DNA of 64,000 nucleotides from Hippasteria phrygiana (taxonomy: Eukaryota > Echinodermata > Asteroidea > Valvatida > Goniasteridae): NCBI GenBank assembly GCA_037893225.1, contig JAZGUH010000123.1:744001-808000 (forward strand), written 5' to 3'. The notes under the pieces are model-generated. The model did not search any database, was not told the origin of the DNA, and saw nothing but the letters and a program-made list of their open reading frames with translations. The position numbers and the translations under genes were made by a program. This document shows positions 1 to 10,600 of the stretch, piece after piece. The first letter of the stretch is position 1. Every line of letters begins with the position of its first letter.

Positions 1-156
1 TTAAGTGTGTACACACAAACAATCCAGCTGGGAGGAAATACATGCAAAGGGTTAATGGTTGTTCTTATTTGTACTTTGAACATGCGTACTTTAAACTGTA
101 ACTAATTTTTTTATTCTCTCTTTTTGTTTGTTTTAAAGGACATTTCAGATGGAAAT

Positions 157-534
157 ATGTCCGAGGAGGCTGATCAACCACCCCAAGAAGAGAGACGGCG
201 AGTACTGTATCCATGCCCAGGGTGTGAGAAAACTTTCACACGAAAATTCAGCCTAAAACGACACAAGCAGCACGTCCATGTTTAAGATGCTCCCAATATT
301 CCTGCACCGAAAGCATTTAGATGTCGCCAATGCGACAAGTTTTTTAGTGGACATGACATCCTGAGAAGGCATCAACGTGTTCATGCCCGGCCACCACTTC
401 AACAGGACGTACCGGCACCGAACCAACCAGCAGCAGCACACCCATAACGATCCTTTGCCTGCCTAATCTGTGGCAGAACATTCAGCAGGCGAGACAATAT
501 AAGGCGGCACGTAAGAACAGCGCACCCTCCTCTT
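157..534 (+). pseudogene. C2H2 zinc-finger N-terminus of PolB mobile-element gene, copy 1
   Basis: The frame opens with ATG at 157 just after a T-rich tract ending in AG (a likely splice acceptor near 138) and reads MSEEADQP. Three C2H2-type fingers follow: YPCPGCEKTF...H...H, FRCRQCDKFF...H...H and FACLICGRTF...H...H. Such fingers probably bind DNA or nucleic acid. In-frame stops at 283-285 and 445-447 and a frameshift near 560 show that this copy is dead. The same fingers, in the same order ahead of the same central domain, recur in copy 2 at 4327-4700, so they belong to this element's gene and not to a host gene. The recognition rests on the Cys/His spacing, which is clear. The exact start codon is inferred from the matching MSDEG starts at 3827 and 10695. 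Confidence 0.75.
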
Positions 535-1171
535 GCCCCGGCTGATCTTTCTGCTCCGGCTGATCCCATGGGGTATAGAAGACCCGATCCACTTCCCAAT
601 TAGATTGGGAAGAGTTGACCGAAATGAGAATGCTGACCGCGTCGGAGATGATTTTGATGATGAAGAGGATCATGAACTGAACAATTTTTTGCGTGAACAC
701 TGGCCCTCAGTCAGAACTCGCCATGCAAAAGATAGACCTGTGCAAGACATGTACAATTTTAGACTGGTGGGTTCGCGACGCATTGAAGCTGTTGTTGATA
801 TGGTGGCTGCTTTGAGGGCAGTCTTTAGTCGACTTCGGCAACGTGTAAAAATAAATGTGTCATTCGGTTTGGTCTTACGACATTCCTTGACAGGCGAGTT
901 AAGATATTTTCATCCTTGTCATAACAATGCCCGGTTCTTTGAGGAGCCATTCATCATCACGTCCGAAGCAGATCTTGAATTATTGATAGAAGAGCTGAAC
1001 GAGGCTGGTACATGTGGTATTGCAGAACATGGACAGCGGCAGTGGCTGGACACAGGGTGGACAGTTGAGTCAATAACTAACGTGACCGTGTTCGTTAACA
1101 AGACCGATTTTATCATCGGTGTGTTGCCGAGAGGACTTATCAATTTGAAACGAAACCGACATACCGGCTGA
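533..1171 (+). pseudogene. Central conserved domain of PolB element gene, copy 1
   Basis: A long open stretch beginning around the residues DPIHFPIRLGRV, continuing with FLREHWPSVRT, MYNFRLVGSRR, RVKINVSFGLVLRH and ELRYFHPCHNNA, and ending near LINLKRNRHTG. Copy 2 (4790-5405) has the same block at roughly 70-80 percent amino-acid similarity by eye, so it was under coding constraint when the element was active. I know this arrangement from uncharacterised animal proteins that carry zinc fingers in front of a B-family polymerase, but I know no function for the domain itself. It lies between the fingers and the polymerase and sits in a different frame from the finger segment, which implies an indel near 560. 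The annotated start at 533 is only the first Met in this frame and is not a real start. Confidence 0.7.
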
Positions 1172-1189
1172 GCATTATAATGATAAACT

Positions 1190-1763
1190 GTGCTTTTTCC
1201 GGTGCGTGGCCCTCCATATCAATCATTTGGAACGCGACACACACCACTTATTACACCGGTTTCGTGAAGGTGTTAGAAATCCGAATGCAGATGGGGTAAC
1301 TCAAAGGATTTTTCAAATGAATATTCAAGTGTACAAGAAGGATGCAGACTTAGAGGGGGAGGAGTCAGAGGGGGAGGAGTCAGCGGGGGAGGAGTCAGCG
1401 GGGGAGGAGTCAGCAGAGGAGGAGCATCAGGACCGAGAAAGACAACGAGTAAGAGCTGAACTTACCCGCCGTTACCTTAGCACCCCGAATTTAAATCTTT
1501 GCGGGACACATTTTTCGTACATACGTGACTTGAATAAATACAGCAAGTCGTATGCTTGTTCAAAGTGTGGACAGTGCTTTAACAAAGCACACAATGTGCA
1601 CCGCCACGAAATCTCATGTGACTCGAACGTCCGTTATAAGTTTCCTGGTGGTGCGTATTGGCTTCCCATGACAGTCTTCAACAAACTTGTCGATTTAGGG
1701 GTGCACGTCCCTGTCGACCTTCAGATATATCCATATCGCGCCATGTACATTGTACGACTTTGA
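1190..1763 (+). pseudogene. Linker with CFFRC motif, acidic repeat and C2HC finger, PolB element copy 1
   Basis: It begins with CFFRCVALH, a motif that in this protein family follows the central domain. LLHRFREGV, an F-x-INIQVY segment and an acidic run (five GEESA/GEESE repeats, nucleotides 1350-1420) come next. Then LNLCGTHFSYIRDLNKYSK leads into a C-x2-C...H-x4-C finger (YACSKCGQCFNKA...H) and KFPGGAYWLP. The acidic 15-bp repeat (ggggaggagtcagcg) is absent from copy 2, so it expanded locally. The segment HFSYIRDLNKYSK shows what the uninterrupted gene looked like at the point where copy 2 carries its 2.64-kb insertion. The frame is lost before the exonuclease part. Confidence 0.7.
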
Positions 1764-2529
1764 AAGTTATTTTCAGAGAGTGCCGAACCAGGGTCAGGCC
1801 AATGGACGACTCAGCTGGGAAAGTCGCAATGAAATTCTCAGCTGTAGTATTGCAAGCAAAGTTCCCGGTTACGAGGCTCCAAGGTGCTTTGTAACAACCG
1901 GGAGATCCAGTAACCTGGTGGATCTAGTGGTGGATCACCTGCACAGCATCTCACATGCTGCGCACGAAAGGTTGCTGGAGAGGTACGAGGACATCTTTGA
2001 TCAGCTTGACCGACTCATTGAAGCAGCCGACAACGGCAGATGGGCAGCAGACAACAACCAGGAAAAGGACACACCCAGCCGAACACTTCAAGGAGGAGTT
2101 TGGAGACTTCTTAGAAGAATTGCCGGTCCTGGGTTTCAACAGTGGCAAGTACGACGTTAATCTTATCAAGCGACACCTGTATTCAAAACTTCAAAGAGAC
2201 GACCCTCTGAAATTTATAGTGAGGAGGAGCGGCACATACGGTACATGGCGCTGGAAACCTAATGCTTGAAATTTCTGGATGTGACAAATTACCTCGCCCC
2301 AGGCTACAGCTATGCAAAATGTCTAAAAGCTTATGAAGTCGACCAAGAAAATGGGTTATTTCCATATGAAGCTTTTTTCAGCAGGCTAAAACAACAAAAC
2401 ATAACCGATGAAGAATATGCTTACTGTAAACAAATTTGGGAAAGCAAAAACATGAAAACTATGAAAGATTTTCTGATTTGGTTTAACAACCTAGACGTCG
2501 TACCATTCCTAGATGCACTGCAAAAATGA
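1744..2529 (+). pseudogene. Exonuclease part of B-family DNA polymerase (DNA_pol_B_2-like), copy 1, truncated
   Basis: YDFESYFQ supplies the ExoI D-x-E motif, LGFNSGKYDVNLIKRHL matches the ExoII region (N...YD), and KFLDVTNYLAPGYSYAK is the next conserved block. It ends with FFSRLKQQNITDEEY and DFLIWFNNLDVVPFLDAL. Frame changes occur near 2030, 2130 and 2266. Palm motifs A and C were not found downstream, so this copy is truncated at its 3' side, after about 2530. Family knowledge says these domains proofread during DNA replication. Here all function is lost. Whether the parent element is a Polinton/Maverick-type element, an adintovirus-like endogenous element or another PolB-bearing transposon cannot be settled without its other genes. 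Confidence 0.7.
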
Positions 2530-3737
2530 GTGAATTTCATGCCGAACGGAGGCATAGATATGAAGTGTGGAAGAGGGGGCAATGTTGAGGAAAGTAATAA
2601 TGGTAATTAGCAATGTATGACAACTGCACATCACACTTCTTATGAATACTATGTAAGACTAAGGCACATTCGTTGCATTCTTTTCTGTATTTTTAGCATA
2701 CCCAACTATTTGTGGTTAACTGCATATACTGGGTCGTCCATCTAATGCTAAAGTGCTCGTTTTTGTAGCACAGCAGAAGTTACTCACTCAGTAATAAGAC
2801 ATGAATAGTAAACGGTCACATTAATTCGGGACGTCAAATATTGAACTGAATAGTTTTTACTACTGATAATGAGGCGGTACGATTTATTGTATGCGCATAC
2901 GCTCTGCTGCTACTTGCAAAGTGGTCCCTCTTATCACAACCACATTACAACTGGGGGGGGGGGGGGTTTATGAACGAGTTGCTTCATACTAGCAGATTTC
3001 AGGTTTGATCTTTCAGCGAGTTAAATTATTATATGACTTGCCACTAAGGTTACTATTTAAGCTTATTTCAACTTATATAAAAGTTTTATATATTTTGATA
3101 TATATACACACATGCATAAAGAAAAGTAAGGCCAAATAAAAAAAAATACTCATACAAGAACAATCACTCCCATACCAAGAAACAAGTTGCTGACAAAAAA
3201 AGACACACCATGGACTCTCTCAGGGTTTTTTGCCAAGAAATGTGGCTTCTTGGGAGGGTCGTGATGCTTATAAAAGGTGCTCCAGCAAGCTACTGGCTTG
3301 TGTGTTGGCTTTGGATAGGCCTTCAAATGCATCATTCATACCGTCTAAAAAGTGTCTTGATCGTAGAAGAAAATCAAATGATATACAAACAGTTTCTCGT
3401 TGAAATACAGATTGTGATTCCATGCGGACCATGTGAAGAAATTTGGCATCTACAGCATACGTACATGTACATTGCACTTTGCTAAACTTGATTCTGGTTG
3501 ATAAGGAAGATGACGGAATGTTATACGCGGTTTGGATAGCACCATCCACAGCTACATGTACATGTACCTGTGGTCAGCGACTTGAAAGACTAGAAATCAA
3601 GTTAAGAACCTCAAGAATCATTCATGTAGACACACAAGGGAAAGATTACACCATGTGTGTATGTTCAACATATTTTACACATGTGAACATTTGAGCACTT
3701 TCGTAAATTCTCACAAATTGAAAATGATGACCTGTTG
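2530..3737. other. AT-rich spacer without a recognised gene
   Basis: It has a G13 tract at 2955, TA-rich sequence around 3070-3110 and several tacatgtacatgtac stretches (3465 and 3553). Short open frames on both strands at 3150-3550 have no motif I recognise and no counterpart elsewhere in the window. Confidence 0.5.
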
Positions 3738-3848
3738 ATTGAAAGTGGTAATTCTTAATTGACAGTTTGTCGTTTTCTTTTCATTTAAAAGGAACAGGGG
3801 CCGAAGACTTAGAACTTTAACGACAAAATGTCCGACGAGGGCAAAATT
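3738..3848 (+). repeat. 5' leader/first-exon repeat, copy A (pair of 10601-10714)
   Basis: About 110 bp nearly identical to 10601-10714. It contains a pyrimidine-rich tract ending in AAAAG (likely acceptor), a short leader and ATG at 3827 reading MSDEGKI. It then diverges. The same MS-(E/D)-E start begins copy 1 at 157, so this is the leader of the PolB element gene. It sits upstream of the copy 2 zinc fingers, as expected. Confidence 0.7.
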
Positions 3849-4053
3849 TGGATATTTTTAAAACTACTTATAACTTACGTACACCTTCTGCCCAACTGCT
3901 GTAATGGGGTGCATGTATGCCAACCGGGATTGTGCAGTCGAGCGCCCCAATAACCAAACAATGACTTGAATATAAAGAAAATGCGGATATAGTTTTCAAA
4001 CCGTGGCTATAGCCATCGTGCGTAATCAAATAGTTAAATCCTTCATTTTGCAG

Positions 4054-4250
4054 ATGCAGTCAGAGGCTCTATGTCCATTTTCATAATGGCAACTTACAGA
4101 AAAGATGGAGCGGAAGTTCATCCGGGTGGAACCCATGACGTGCTGAGGGATGACCCACTCAACCACGTAGTGATGAAGGAGACCAAAGAGGGAGAATGGA
4201 TAGTAGACCTGAGCAAGAATGGTGGGTATTGGTTATTTCATCCCAAGTGA
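4054..4250 (+). CDS. Small exon-like ORF, unknown function
   Basis: After a good acceptor (cttcattttgcag, ending 4053) a frame is open through ATG 4071 and ATG 4086 and reads MATYRKDGAEVHPGGTHDVL, then DDPLNHVVMKETKEGEWIV, with a stop at 4248-4250. Splice-donor-like GT sites lie at 4222 and 4226. The composition is protein-like (charged, no low complexity), which favours a real exon. I do not recognise the family. It lies between the MSDEGKI leader (3827) and the zinc-finger block (4327), so it may be an alternative or captured exon of the PolB element gene. Copy 1 has no equivalent in the same place. It could also be a relic of an unrelated insertion. Confidence 0.4.
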
Positions 4251-4326
4251 TCTCGAACAGTTCTGATGTCAGTTAGTCTGTGGTTTTGGAGATAAACACC
4301 AAGACTAACTTTTTAAAACCAAATAC

Positions 4327-5112
4327 ATGTATCCGGTTTCCAAAATTGAAACTGTAAAATGGAATAGCTTAAACAGACACAAGCGGCGTGCGCACATTCT
4401 AGGTAATCCCAATAGGCCTATTCCCGCCCTGAATACATTTAGATGTCAGCAGTGCAACACATTTTTCAGTCGGCAAGACAGCCTCAAAAGACACCAGCAT
4501 GTCCACACCCGTCAACCTCAAGGTGATGTACCGGGCCCCAATCAACCAGCAGCTGCCGCTGATGTTATTCCTCCACGACAACCTCCGCCACCACCACGCC
4601 CAAAACCAACCTTTACCTGCGAGACGTGCGGCAAAACATTCAGTAGGCGGGATAACATGAGAAAACACGCAAGAACTACCCACCAGGCAAATGTCCAACC
4701 TGCAAACGTCCTTGTTCCAGCCCTGGTCCAGGCACCGGGTGCTCCTGCCCCTGCTCAGGTTATTCCCCCGGTCGCTCCTCCAAGACCGGCATTTGCTGAC
4801 CCCATACACTTTCCTGCTAGATTGGGGAGAGTTTGGAATGAGAATGACGACGGCGCCCAAGAAGATGCTGATAATGTAGTGGATGCCGAACTGATCGGAT
4901 TTTTGCGTGAACACTGGCCTGCAGTCAGAACTCACCATGCAACGGACAGACCAGTGCAGGACATGTACAATTTCAGATTGGTCGGTTCACGTCGCTTTGG
5001 ACCCAGTGTAGATATGGAGGAAGCTCTGAGGGCTGTGTTTCGCCGACTTTGCCAGCGAGTAAAAATTAATGTCTCGTTTTGGTGTGGTCTTGCGCCATTC
5101 GTTGACGGGTGA
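4327..5112 (+). pseudogene. Zinc fingers and start of central domain, PolB element copy 2
   Basis: A continuous frame holds a degenerate first finger, where the cysteine half is gone but LNRHKRRAH is kept. Two intact C2H2 fingers follow (FRCQQCNTFFSRQDSLKRHQ...H and FTCETCGKTFSRRDNMRKHA...H), then a proline-rich linker and the central domain from DPIHFPARLGRV to RVKINVSF. A frameshift near 5070-5090 moves the rest of the domain into another frame. Residues 60-150 align well with copy 1, so the two copies are paralogous insertions or a tandem duplication. The proline-rich linker is longer here. The fingers presumably bind nucleic acid. The copy cannot make a full protein. Confidence 0.75.
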
Positions 5113-5766
5113 ATTGAGATATTTTCATCCGTGCCACAATAACGCTCGGTTCTTTGAGGAACCATTCAATATCGCGTCGGAGGCAGACCTCCAATTATTA
5201 ATCATTGTGCTAACAGAGGCCGATATTGCCGAACATGGACGCCGTCAACGCCCTGACACTAAATTGACTCTTGAGGGCATAATGAATATGACAGTATTTG
5301 TCAACAAAACAGACTACATCATAGGTGCGCCACGGGACGAACTTCCCCCTGAAGTGGCCAACAACCAAGGACTCGTAAAGTTGAGAACAAATAGGCAGAC
5401 AGGGGCAACGATACAATGACAATCTCTGCTTCTTTCGGTGTGTAGCCCTCCACAGGAACAATAACATCAGCTGCAGAAATTTAGAACAGGCAGTCAACAT
5501 TTGCTTCACCTGTTTCGAGAAGGGGTCGGAAATCCGAGTGCCGATGGAGTCACTCTCGACGATCTCGCCGATGCGGAGCGAGTTTTTGAAATAAACGTCC
5601 AAGTTTATTCGCTAGTCGCGAGAGAGTCCAAGGATGAGGAGGAGGAGGAGGCAGCAGGTGTGCATAACCAAAGAAGGAGAGTGAAAGCTGAGCTTGTGCG
5701 CCGTTCTCACTGCCGGTTCCCTACCACGATGCGTCTAAATCTATGCGGCGAACATTTTTCCTATAT
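5069..5766 (+). pseudogene. Rest of central domain and linker, PolB element copy 2 (5' of insertion)
   Basis: It continues with FGVVLRHSLTGELRYFHPC to LVKLRTNRQTG (stop near 5419), then CFFRCVALHRNN in another frame, then LLHLFREGVGNPSADGVT...FEINVQVYSL and MRLNLCGEHFSYM, where the reading is cut at 5766. The next expected residues (the MNKYSK equivalent) appear only at 8417, so the gene is split by the 5767-8405 insertion. Together with several frameshifts this shows long decay. An acidic Asp/Glu run near 5632-5652 corresponds to the expanded GEESA repeat of copy 1. Confidence 0.75.
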
Positions 5767-7239
5767 GGGTGTTTCTTTTTATGCGGGTACCAATGAGGAA
5801 TTCGATGTGATGAATATGAAATGACCATGATTCAACATGAGTGATAATATTTACCAACATAAATTTCATTTATTATCATTAATCAATAAACAGTGAAAAT
5901 ATTCATATTTGTTGCAAAATGAAATGTTGAATAAAAATGTACATTTTGACCCAAAAATGTTATGGAATCTCCTTATTTTTTAGGTACACTGTGTGACATT
6001 AAAACTTGCCTCCTTTAAGATACCTTCCCGGTTGAATAAAAGTACACACATCGATTATTTTTTATTTAAATTATCAGAAGTAAGCCAACTCACAATAGTG
6101 AGTGCAATTTCAAACTTTGAGCGTCCTGGTTTAGGATGCAGGTGAAGTTGATTCCCGGTAGCACATCGTAACTTTTCGTTACTCGGATTGTTACGTTGTG
6201 AAAGTTCATTTCATGACGAGAAAAAAAGTAAAAACCGTTCTAAGAGAAAACGAAGTACATAAAATTCAACTCCAAACAACTAATAGCAAATACCTGGGAC
6301 CCCTATTTATCTCAAATCCAAAACATCTGCAAAGATATCGCAGTTTATATGCACCGTAGAGTATTTTGGTTTCTCACGAAATAGTTACGTTGTGCGAAAT
6401 GAAGTCCACATAAAAAGTATACGCGAAGCGAGCGCAACGATTCAATGTCCCGGATGAAAGATCACGTGATTCATCAGGTGATTATTGCAGCGTGCGAGTT
6501 ACAGCCATTTTTTCGCGTTCTAAATTTACGACAAATGTTTTTGACTCTGCCATGTTACGCTGTTAACATTGTTACGTTGTGTGTGCTAATTTGTAAGTTG
6601 TACAAGGTAAAACTGCGAAATCATCCCACTATATACACGAACAATTATAGCCAAAAAATCCAGTGAATATTGTAGACAATGTTGGCTTTCGAAAGGAACC
6701 TTTGGGGTATCTGTCTGGATGAAATGTGTGTGGAAATCGTTCAAGACGAGTCGAGTGTGTCTCGCCTCTCGCGATACGATGTATCGTGTTTGGACAGGTG
6801 TTTTTTCTCGCTGCCTGTATATCTCACTAAAACGTACTGATTATGCATAACATTTTGCACTTAGAATTGCAACGTACTTGCAACTTTGTTTCAAGTCATT
6901 GTACGTGCCATTTGTAACTCAAATTGATTGCACTTCGTATACAATTTACAAAATAACAATGTAACGGAGAGACTAGTCTCTCGTGACGTTGTGAACCCGT
7001 GTTGTTTTTATGGGGTCGCGACCGATGCACGCACAGTTGATGTGGCGATCGCTGCACAACTGTGTAATCGTGTAGTTTTGGACACCTCTAGAAGCTAGAA
7101 CACCTACATTTTTTAAAGTTCTTAAATAGTTTGTACAATTCCAAAATGACTTTTGTGACTGGAGCAACCCTATTTTCAATTTTATTAATTTCGGAATAAA
7201 TTTTGGAATGATGCAAACTATGCAAATTAAAAAAATTGT

Positions 7240-7439
7240 GAAAGAGTTACATATCCGGCCATCACTTATTTTCCCTTAAAATAACTTAATAACTACCAGA
7301 AAGGGTAAACCTGATAAAAAAAAAAGAATATAGGAGGGAAAACAATTTCAACTTATTCTTTAAAAATACTTTAACTTTTTCTGTCATGGCCCGCCATTAA
7401 TAACAGTTAGACTTGATGGCCGGATATGGAACTCTTTCC
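7240..7439. repeat. MITE with gaaagagtt...aactctttc ends
   Basis: About 200 bp with terminal inverted repeats (gaaagagttacatatccggc at the left, ccggatatggaactctttcc at the right). It is closely related to 24377-24580, including the internal ggagggaaaa and ttctgtcatggcc stretches. It is nested in the 5767-8405 element. Confidence 0.75.
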
Positions 7440-7813
7440 ACAAGGCTGATCTACGTTTACCAGTGTGACTGGATCAACCAGGGAAGCTTTTTGTGGATTT
7501 TTTTGTTTGAGAACGTGGAATTTTTAATTAATTAATTAAGGCTTATTTTTTTTGGGGGGGGGGGGGGTGTGTACATGTCCCTCTCCACATATTTTGTTTT
7601 CTTATAGCCTACGTATTAACTTATTTTTTTTAAAGAATCATTCAGTTCAGTGACAGCCGCCTCTAATGTGCAAATAGCTGCATACATGTACATGTACACA
7701 AATGTACATGTCCTTTTCACTGTACCTGTATATGCAAGTGTAGTTGTCTCAGAGGAACCATTGTGCTGTATTTTACAACCAACAGGAAGGAGTTGTAAAC
7801 ACTGACGTGGATT

Positions 7814-7859
7814 ATTTCACGTGTAACAGAGACACCGGTTTCTCTGTTACACGTGAAAT
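7814..7859. repeat. Perfect 19-bp inverted repeat (hairpin)
   Basis: The arms at 7814-7832 and 7841-7859 are perfect reverse complements (atttcacgtgtaacagaga) around an 8-base loop. A third half-copy, tctccgttacacgtgaaat, lies at 8200-8219, so the motif is repeated inside this element. Confidence 0.85.
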
Positions 7860-8405
7860 CATCTATACAGGCTCCTCTGAGTACATTTCAGTACTTCCAA
7901 ATGTCCTAGTGAAAGATACACAATCTTAACTACTTTCATACATCAAATATTTCACATATTTATTATTTCACTCGCTTGGTTCTTGAAAAATCCAAATTTT
8001 GTGTAGCGCACACCTCAACTGCTTGATTTTATAAATGAATTGAAAACTGAAGGTTCAGTTTTTTTTAACCTGAAACTAAATTTATAATGAACTTGTTATG
8101 TTAAGAAATTGTGGTAACTGACCCACCAAAAGATGACAACAGTTGAAAAAATAAACCATCATACAATTGGTAAAATGCACTATAGTTTTAAAAGTGGTTT
8201 CTCCGTTACACGTGAAATACTTTGCCACATAACTGTAGTCAATGAGGTGCCACAGCGGAGGAAGTCACTCAAATGAAAAAATGCTTTGATTTATTGAATG
8301 TGTTCATTATCAATTACCTGTCAATACATTTTGGTTGACTCTTGACCTTTTTGAAATTTTGACCCTTATGTCACACATTTGGACCCCATATTAAAAGATC
8401 TACCC

Positions 8406-8656
8406 ATATACACGATATGAACAAATACAGCAAATCGTTCGCGTGCGGAAAATGTGGACAGTGCTTCCAGAAAGCATTCAATCTACAGAGACACAAACTT
8501 ACCTGTGATGCTAACGTGTTGTACAAGTTTCCGGGGGGTGCCTACCGTCTACCAAAGACAGTATTTGACAAACTGACCGATGTTGGGGTACAAGTGCCAT
8601 GCGACCACCCGATTTACCCATTTCGAGCAACCTATGACTTTGAATGCTATTTATAG
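8406..8656 (+). pseudogene. C2HC finger and ExoI region of PolB, copy 2 (3' of insertion)
   Basis: The interrupted gene resumes with MNKYSKSFACGKCGQCFQKA, RHKLTCDANVLYKFPGGAYR and ATYDFECYL, which carries the ExoI D-x-E. A stop follows at 8654-8656. In copy 1 the matching position continues into the exonuclease domain, so this stop is a lesion. Cysteine and histidine spacing of the finger is intact. Confidence 0.75.
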
Positions 8657-9670
8657 AAACTGCCAAATCAGAGACAGAACAATAGACGGCCGACTTGGGA
8701 AAACCGACATGAAGTCCTAAGTTGCAGCGTGGCAAGCAACGTTCCCGGTTTCGAGGTGCCGCGATGCTTCGTCACCACCGGGAGTTCGAGCGATGTGGTA
8801 GATCAAGTTGTAGATCACCTGCACAGCATATCGGATGCTGCCTACACACTTCTCCTTGAGAAACATGAAGATGTCTTCGATCAACTCAACCGGCTCATCG
8901 ACGCAACAGACGACAACGAAGGGGAACCTAAAGCACCGAGACGATCAAAGCACCCAGCCGAGCAAGTCAAAGCGGACCTTGAAGATTATTTGCGAGAACT
9001 ACCAGTGCTGGGTTTCAACAGCGGTAAGTACGATATCAATTTGATCAAGCGACACTTGTACTCGAAACTCCAGAGGGACGACCCTCTTCAATTTATAGTG
9101 AAGAGGTCTAGTTCCTATATAGCCCTAAAAACCAAACTTTTGAAATTTTTGGATGTATCAAACTACCTTGCGCCTGGCTATAGTTACGCTAAATTTCTCA
9201 AGGCTTACGATATCCCACAACAGAAAGGGTTCTTTCCGTACAAATGGCTAAACAACCTAGACAAACTAGAAAGCAAAGAATTACCCCCTCACCAAGCGTT
9301 CCACAGCAAACTCAAACACACAAACATCTCACAGGAAGACTATGCACATTGCAAGGAAATCTGGAAAACTAAAAACATGCAAAACATAAAGAATTTCCTC
9401 ATTTGGTATAATAACTTAAATGTTGTTCCATTTCTTGCCGCGCTTCAAAAAATGACTGATTTCTACGCAGAATGCGGTATGGACATGACAAAATCCGCCA
9501 TATCAGTACATGTACCTGGCCTTTCTCTGAGATATTTATTCCTTACCCTCGGTCCCGATGTGTACTTTTCTCTGATTAACAAAAGAAATCAGGATCTCTA
9601 CTTCAAAATCAAAGAAAATATAGTGGGTGGGCCCTCGATTGTTTTTAATCGATACCACGAGGCAAACTAA
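8657..9670 (+). pseudogene. Exonuclease domain of B-family DNA polymerase, copy 2
   Basis: The longest open segment of either copy (about 313 codons from 8729). It contains ASNVPGFEVPRCFVTTG, the ExoII region LPVLGFNSGKYDINLIKRHL, KFLDVSNYLAPGYSYAKFL, GFFPYKWLNNLDKLE, AFHSKLKHTNISQEDY and a block ending PSIVFNRYHEAN. These match the exonuclease and inter-domain region of DNA_pol_B_2 polymerases. An acidic/basic spacer (nucleotides 8900-8970) differs between the copies. The reading stops at 9668-9670, after which motif A appears in another frame. It is not functional as it stands, but it is the best-kept part of the polymerase and the best query for finding the parent element. Confidence 0.8.
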
Positions 9671-10345
9671 ATGTATATCCGAAACGGGTCCAAAATGTTT
9701 AGGAAAGTGATCGGCTTCGATGCCAATGCCCTTTATCTGTGGGCGCTCATGCCAAGCGGCACGTTCGTAAGGCGAAACGCAAATCAGTTAGGGCCCAAAA
9801 GTATGGAGCAATGGCATGCGAATGGCTTGAGTGGGAAGCTAAAGTAAACAATGTGCATATTGTACACAAATTCAATGGGACAGAAAAAAGTATTGGCTCG
9901 CGAAAACTACCGGTTGATGGGTTTTGTCAGGAGACTAATACTGTCCTACAATTTCAGGGATGCTATTGGCACGGGCATAAATGCCACATCAACAAGAGTG
10001 ATTTTAACAAAGTTAGACAGGATAGTTCCGAAACACTCCGGAAAGAAACCGAGAAAAATTCTGAGTACATAAGGAAACAGGGGTACAATTTGATTGAAAT
10101 GAGAGAATGTGTGTGGGAAACTTGTCAGGAAAGTGACCCGAATTTAAGACGGTTTCTGCGTTCATATCGTCTCCCACACTTTGAAAGGAAACAAATGTCC
10201 TAGAATTCATTAGAGATGGGAGTCTCTTTGGTCTAGTTGAATGATTTACATGTTCCTGACTCGACCAAAGAAACATTCGCTGAAATGTCACTAATTTTCA
10301 AAAACGTACACATATCTGGAGATGACATTGGGGAACACATTTGCA
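9671..10345 (+). pseudogene. PolB palm motif A with endonuclease-like insert, copy 2; ends before motif C
   Basis: In one frame VIGFDANALYLWALMP (about 9709-9756) is palm motif A, with its metal-binding Asp. The next open segment (9739-10203) reads CEWLEWEAKVNNVHIVHKF, LPVDGFCQETNTVLQFQGCY and WHGHKC. This resembles the Vsr/restriction-endonuclease-like fold found inside the palm of several animal-element PolB proteins. A further frame change gives FIRDGSLFGLVE, LHVPDSTKETFAEMSLIFKN and ISGDDIGEHI up to about 10345. The remaining palm (motifs B and C, with the catalytic DTD) is missing. At least three frameshifts are present, and no thumb region or other element genes follow. Confidence 0.7.
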
Positions 10346-10400
10346 GAAAGACAATGCATCACTGTTCCTTTCTCAAAATGGAAGACAAAGGTAACCAAAT

Positions 10401-10553
10401 ATGCCATCGACACACAACAATGACTTAGCCAATCTTGAAGAACGCTGTAAGTATCTCGAACAGCGTAATAAAGAAATGGAGGAATTGATACACCTCTTGG
10501 AGGATGATGTTATCTGCACGTTCAAAGATGGACGCTATATACTGACAGCATAA
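10401..10553 (+). CDS. 50-residue coiled-coil-like ORF after PolB copy 2
   Basis: ATG at 10401 opens a frame ending in TAA at 10551-10553. The middle has heptad-like hydrophobic spacing (LEERCKYLEQRNKEMEELI), suggesting a short coiled coil, then a tail DVICTFKDGRYILTA. A GT donor-like site lies just upstream (10391), so it may instead be part of a spliced exon. No family is recognised. It could be the end of another gene of the mobile element. Confidence 0.4.
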   Translation: MPSTHNNDLANLEERCKYLEQRNKEMEELIHLLEDDVICTFKDGRYILTA

Positions 10554-10600
10554 GACATACAATAATGGAGTTGCTTTCTCAAAACGTGTCGTCAAGAACC

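Larger units (their letters stand above)
5767..8405. mobile_element. 2.64-kb insertion with GGGT...ACCC terminal inverted repeats, ATAT target duplication
   Basis: The element splits the PolB gene exactly between HFSYM/I and MNKYSK. ATAT occurs on both sides (5763-5766 and 8406-8409). Removing the element plus one ATAT restores the expected codons. The ends are imperfect inverted repeats over about 27 bp: gggtgtttctttttatgcgg at the left, and the reverse complement of the right end reads gggtagatcttttaatatgg. No transposase is visible inside, so it is probably non-autonomous. It holds a nested MITE (7240-7439), a 19-bp perfect hairpin (7814-7859) and several gttacgttgtg motifs (6190, 6384, 6569). 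The superfamily is not recognised. A 4-bp target duplication fits few families. Confidence 0.75.

Noticed and set aside
3150..3549. Overlapping ORFs on both strands
   Set aside because: No recognisable motif, no splice context and no paralogue in the window.
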